DNA of 64,000 bases from positions 123,417-187,416 of the forward strand of contig NZ_JARZHG010000021.1 of NCBI RefSeq assembly GCF_029946505.1, read 5' to 3'. Positions 61,913-64,000 of this stretch are shown piece by piece (the stretch's first letter is position 1; every line of letters begins with the position of its first letter). The notes beneath the pieces are model-generated. The model was not told the origin of the DNA. It saw only the letters and a program-made list of their open reading frames with translations, and did not search any database. Both the position numbers and the translations under genes were made by a program. The DNA is from Polyangium sp. y55x31. GTDB lineage: Bacteria > Myxococcota_A > Polyangia > Polyangiales > Polyangiaceae.

Positions 61913-64000
61913 TCAGGGCGTGACCGTGAGGACCGGCAGCTTGGCCGGGTCGAACTTGAGGCCCGGATTCGACCCCGCGCCGTCCAGGTCGCAGTAGGTC
62001 CAGCGCCCGCCGTCGAGGCTCACGCGGTAGGTATAGCGGTAGGTGCCCGCCGCGGGCGCCGTGAACGAGCGCTGGTACTCGTCGTCGTTGCCGTATTGCT
62101 GGTTGAACGTGGCCGGGAACCACTGCCAGCCGCTCTGGCTCGTCGGGTTGACGTTGGCGGGGCCGTATCCGATCTCGGCTTTCACCGTGGCATTCACGCC
62201 GTTCAGATTCGTGATGTCGGCCTCGTAGACGCGGCCGTAGACGAGCGGCGTCGCCTGACCGGCGGCCACCGTGAGCGACGTCGGGAATTGCAGATTGCAA
62301 TAATCGATCTCGGCGGGCAGGTCCGACTCGTTCATGGTCGCGTCTTCGGCGCCGCACGCGCAGATGTGGGCCGGGCTGCCGAGGCTGCTCCGCGGGGCGG
62401 CGGTGCCGACCACGAAATCGGCCCCGTTTTCGTTCGTGTCCTTGCAACCATCGTCGACGCGGAAAAGCGCTTTTTTCGGATCGGGCGTGTAGGGCGCGGG
62501 CGAAGCGTTGTCCTCGTCCTCGTACTCGTAGCAATCCGGGGACTGCCCATAGCCGATGAAATCGATGAGCGACGTGTTGTCGAGGGGGCAAAAGCCGCTC
62601 ACGGGCGTGTAGCTGCTCAGGAGCGCCACCTTGCCCTGGCCACCGTAGACCGAGGCGTAGTTCACAATGTCCGGCGGCACCGGGAGCCAGGTGCCATAAC
62701 TCCCGATGCCGGAGCCCTCCTGGATCAGGAAATAGCCGCCGGGCGGAATGGTATTGCTCAGGTACGACGCCGAGTTGAAGAGCCCGTTGTGGGACGCGAA
62801 ATACAGCGACCAGTTGCCCACGGGCACCGGCGTCTTGCCGCGGTTGTGCAGCTCGATGTAATCGTTCAAGTACGTCGCACCGAACTCGCCCCCATAGCCG
62901 TAGACCTGGCTTATCACCACGGAGCCGATGCACGATGGCGGCGGCGCGCCCGTCGAGAAGCCCGTCATCTGCGTGTACGCCGCGCCGAGGGCATTGCCAT
63001 ACGGGTCCTTGGCCGCCGTGGTCACGCGCAGCTTGTACGTCGTGCCGTACGAGAGCGCCGGCGCCGGGACGAGGGTCGCGACCGTGCCGCCGCCCGACAT
63101 CGTGGGCGTGGCGGCGGCGAAGCCGAGGCACGTGGCGAAATCGTCGGTCGAGAGCTGGATCGTGCCCGTGCAGGGGCCGATGTCCGTCTGCGCGGAGAGC
63201 GTCGCCGGGTTCATCGGCATGCTGAACGTCACGGCCAGCGTCGCGCCCGCGGCGACGCCTGTCGCGGCGTCGGCCGGCGTGGTGCTCACGACCGCGGGGG
63301 CATCGCAGATGCCGCCGATGCATGCGCCGGTCTGGCAATCGGCTGCCGCGAGGCAAGCCTTCCCCGAGGCGCAGGGCAAGCAGGTTCCGCCGCCACAATC
63401 GACGTCCGTCTCCGCGCCGTTCCTCAGGCCGTCGTCGCAGCTCGCCGGCTGGCAAACGTTGCCCATGCACACGCCGCTCGGGCATTGCGCGCCGCTGTTG
63501 CATTCGACGCACGCACCGCTGCCGTCGCAGAGCTTGCCACCATTCGCGTTGCAGGCCGTATCGACGGGCAAGGGCGGATGCGAGGGGATGCCCGCGTCGC
63601 ACAGGTCGCTCGTGCAGACGTTGCCGTCGTTCGGCGTGTCGCTTCCGTCGACGGCGAGCATCGTGCTCCCGGCCCCGTCGCATTGTTCGACGCGGCAATC
63701 GCCGGCCTGCTGATTGGCTGTCAGTGTCCCCGCGGCCACGAACGAAGTGCCGCAGGCGCCGGCCTCGCACGTGGCCACGATGCACGGGCTGCCGGGCGCG
63801 GGGCAATCGGCCGGGGTCACGCACATCGGGACGCCGCCGCCCGTGCCGCCGGAGCCGCCCGCGCCGCCGCTCCCTCCTGCGCCGCCTTCGCCGCCCATGC
63901 CGCCCGCGCCGGCCATCCCGCCTACGCCGCCCGTGCCGCCGGCCCCGCCCATCCCACCAGAGCCGCCCGCGCCGCCGCTGCCGCCCGCGCCGCCGCTGCC
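61913..64000 (-). CDS. Secreted Gly/Cys-rich protein with SbsA Ig-like and lamin-tail domains (5' end outside)
   Basis: The frame is open to the window end, so the start and signal peptide are not seen. From the N-terminal side visible: a Gly/Ser/Ala linker (~45 residues), Cys-rich repeats ('CVTPADCPAPGSPC', 'CNSGAQCPSGVCMGNVCQ', 'CLAAADCQTGACIGGICD'), an SbsA/Big_5 domain ('VVSTTPADAATGVAAGATLA', 'VTFSMPMNPATLSA'), a lamin-tail-like domain ('VVISQVYGYGGEFGATYLND', 'YIELHNRGKTPV'), and a C-terminal beta domain. This is the layout of surface proteins abundant in myxobacteria. There are 40 nt to the DUF99 start. A binding or matrix role is inferred. Confidence 0.85.
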   Translation of the reverse strand, partial: GSGGAGGSGGAGGSGGMGGAGGTGGVGGMAGAGGMGGEGGAGGSGGAGGSGGTGGGVPMCVTPADCPAPGSPCIVATCEAGACGTSFVAAGTLTANQQAGDCRVEQCDGAGSTMLAVDGSDTPNDGNVCTSDLCDAGIPSHPPLPVDTACNANGGKLCDGSGACVECNSGAQCPSGVCMGNVCQPASCDDGLRNGAETDVDCGGGTCLPCASGKACLAAADCQTGACIGGICDAPAVVSTTPADAATGVAAGATLAVTFSMPMNPATLSAQTDIGPCTGTIQLSTDDFATCLGFAAATPTMSGGGTVATLVPAPALSYGTTYKLRVTTAAKDPYGNALGAAYTQMTGFSTGAPPPSCIGSVVISQVYGYGGEFGATYLNDYIELHNRGKTPVPVGNWSLYFASHNGLFNSASYLSNTIPPGGYFLIQEGSGIGSYGTWLPVPPDIVNYASVYGGQGKVALLSSYTPVSGFCPLDNTSLIDFIGYGQSPDCYEYEDEDNASPAPYTPDPKKALFRVDDGCKDTNENGADFVVGTAAPRSSLGSPAHICACGAEDATMNESDLPAEIDYCNLQFPTSLTVAAGQATPLVYGRVYEADITNLNGVNATVKAEIGYGPANVNPTSQSGWQWFPATFNQQYGNDDEYQRSFTAPAAGTYRYTYRVSLDGGRWTYCDLDGAGSNPGLKFDPAKLPVLTVTP
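63830..64000. repeat. GC-rich repeats coding the poly-Gly linker
   Basis: On the minus strand GGCGG/GGCAG units repeat with variations and code 'GGAGG', 'GGSGG' and 'GGTGG' runs up to the window edge. Coding low complexity; hard to assemble and possibly variable. Confidence 0.7.

Overview
The window is uniformly GC-rich, densely coded chromosomal DNA from a soil delta-proteobacterium, almost certainly a myxobacterium, possibly of the Sorangium/Polyangium side. The reasons are a complete myxochelin-type siderophore locus, Ser/Thr kinases with PEGA tails, a kinase fused to a sigma54 activator, many lipoproteins with Gly-rich or Cys-rich tails, and very long antisense open frames typical of >68% GC codon use. 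I see no rRNA, tRNA, CRISPR array, insertion sequence, phage gene or replication origin.

Layout. 1-3.2 kb (minus): a DUF2169 protein cut by the window edge, and a protease-like TPR protein that has lost its catalytic His and Ser. 3.3-9.1 kb: an EmrA/EmrB-type efflux operon whose last gene is a sigma70-family factor. It diverges from a tetR-P450 pair across a large double palindrome. 9.1-14.1 kb: an RsbR-like STAS protein with a small sensor-like protein, a glycerophosphodiesterase lipoprotein, a metallophosphoesterase and a GT21-like glycosyltransferase. 14.3-19 kb: a TPR/PEGA protein, a small lipoprotein and a PstS-like binding protein, convergent with a PEGA-tailed Ser/Thr kinase. 19.2-23.3 kb: a collagen-repeat/PhoX fusion lipoprotein and a di-haem lipoprotein behind tandem 16-bp operator-like repeats. 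23.3-24.3 kb: a DsbA-fold isomerase and a tiny CVNH-like secreted protein.

24.5-42.6 kb is the centrepiece: a myxochelin-type catecholate siderophore locus as two convergent operons. The plus operon carries the NRPS (mxcG), the reductive aminase (mxcL), a TonB-domain/receptor fusion (mxcH), an MxcI-like lipoprotein and a PepSY membrane protein. The minus operon carries an MFS exporter, a class II DAHP synthase and the isochorismate synthase, DHB-AMP ligase, isochorismatase/ArCP and dihydro-DHB dehydrogenase (mxcD, E, F, C). Chorismate supply, DHB synthesis, assembly on lysine, export and uptake are all present. Each operon starts at a sigma70-like promoter overlapped by a Fur-box-like palindrome.

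42.8-53.6 kb is a signalling block: a STAS-like protein, a 1056-residue hybrid histidine kinase, and a plus-strand series behind a -24/-12 promoter match with an 'HEWGT' lipoprotein, a 1450-residue pseudokinase/NTPase/TPR/GAF/sigma54-activator fusion and a beta-propeller lipoprotein. 53.6-57.3 kb: an SBP56 (methanethiol oxidase family) gene coupled to a membrane protein, then an SDR-tetR pair behind a 38-bp palindrome. 57.3-64 kb: a second DUF2169-like protein, a secreted SRPBCC protein, a bactofilin, a double-ACT regulator, a DUF99 protein and a Gly/Cys-rich lamin-tail surface protein that leaves the window.

A recurring feature is a TAnnCT-like hexamer 5-9 nt before several start codons, which suggests leaderless transcripts. 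All functional names come from reading translated sequence by eye; no database search was possible.
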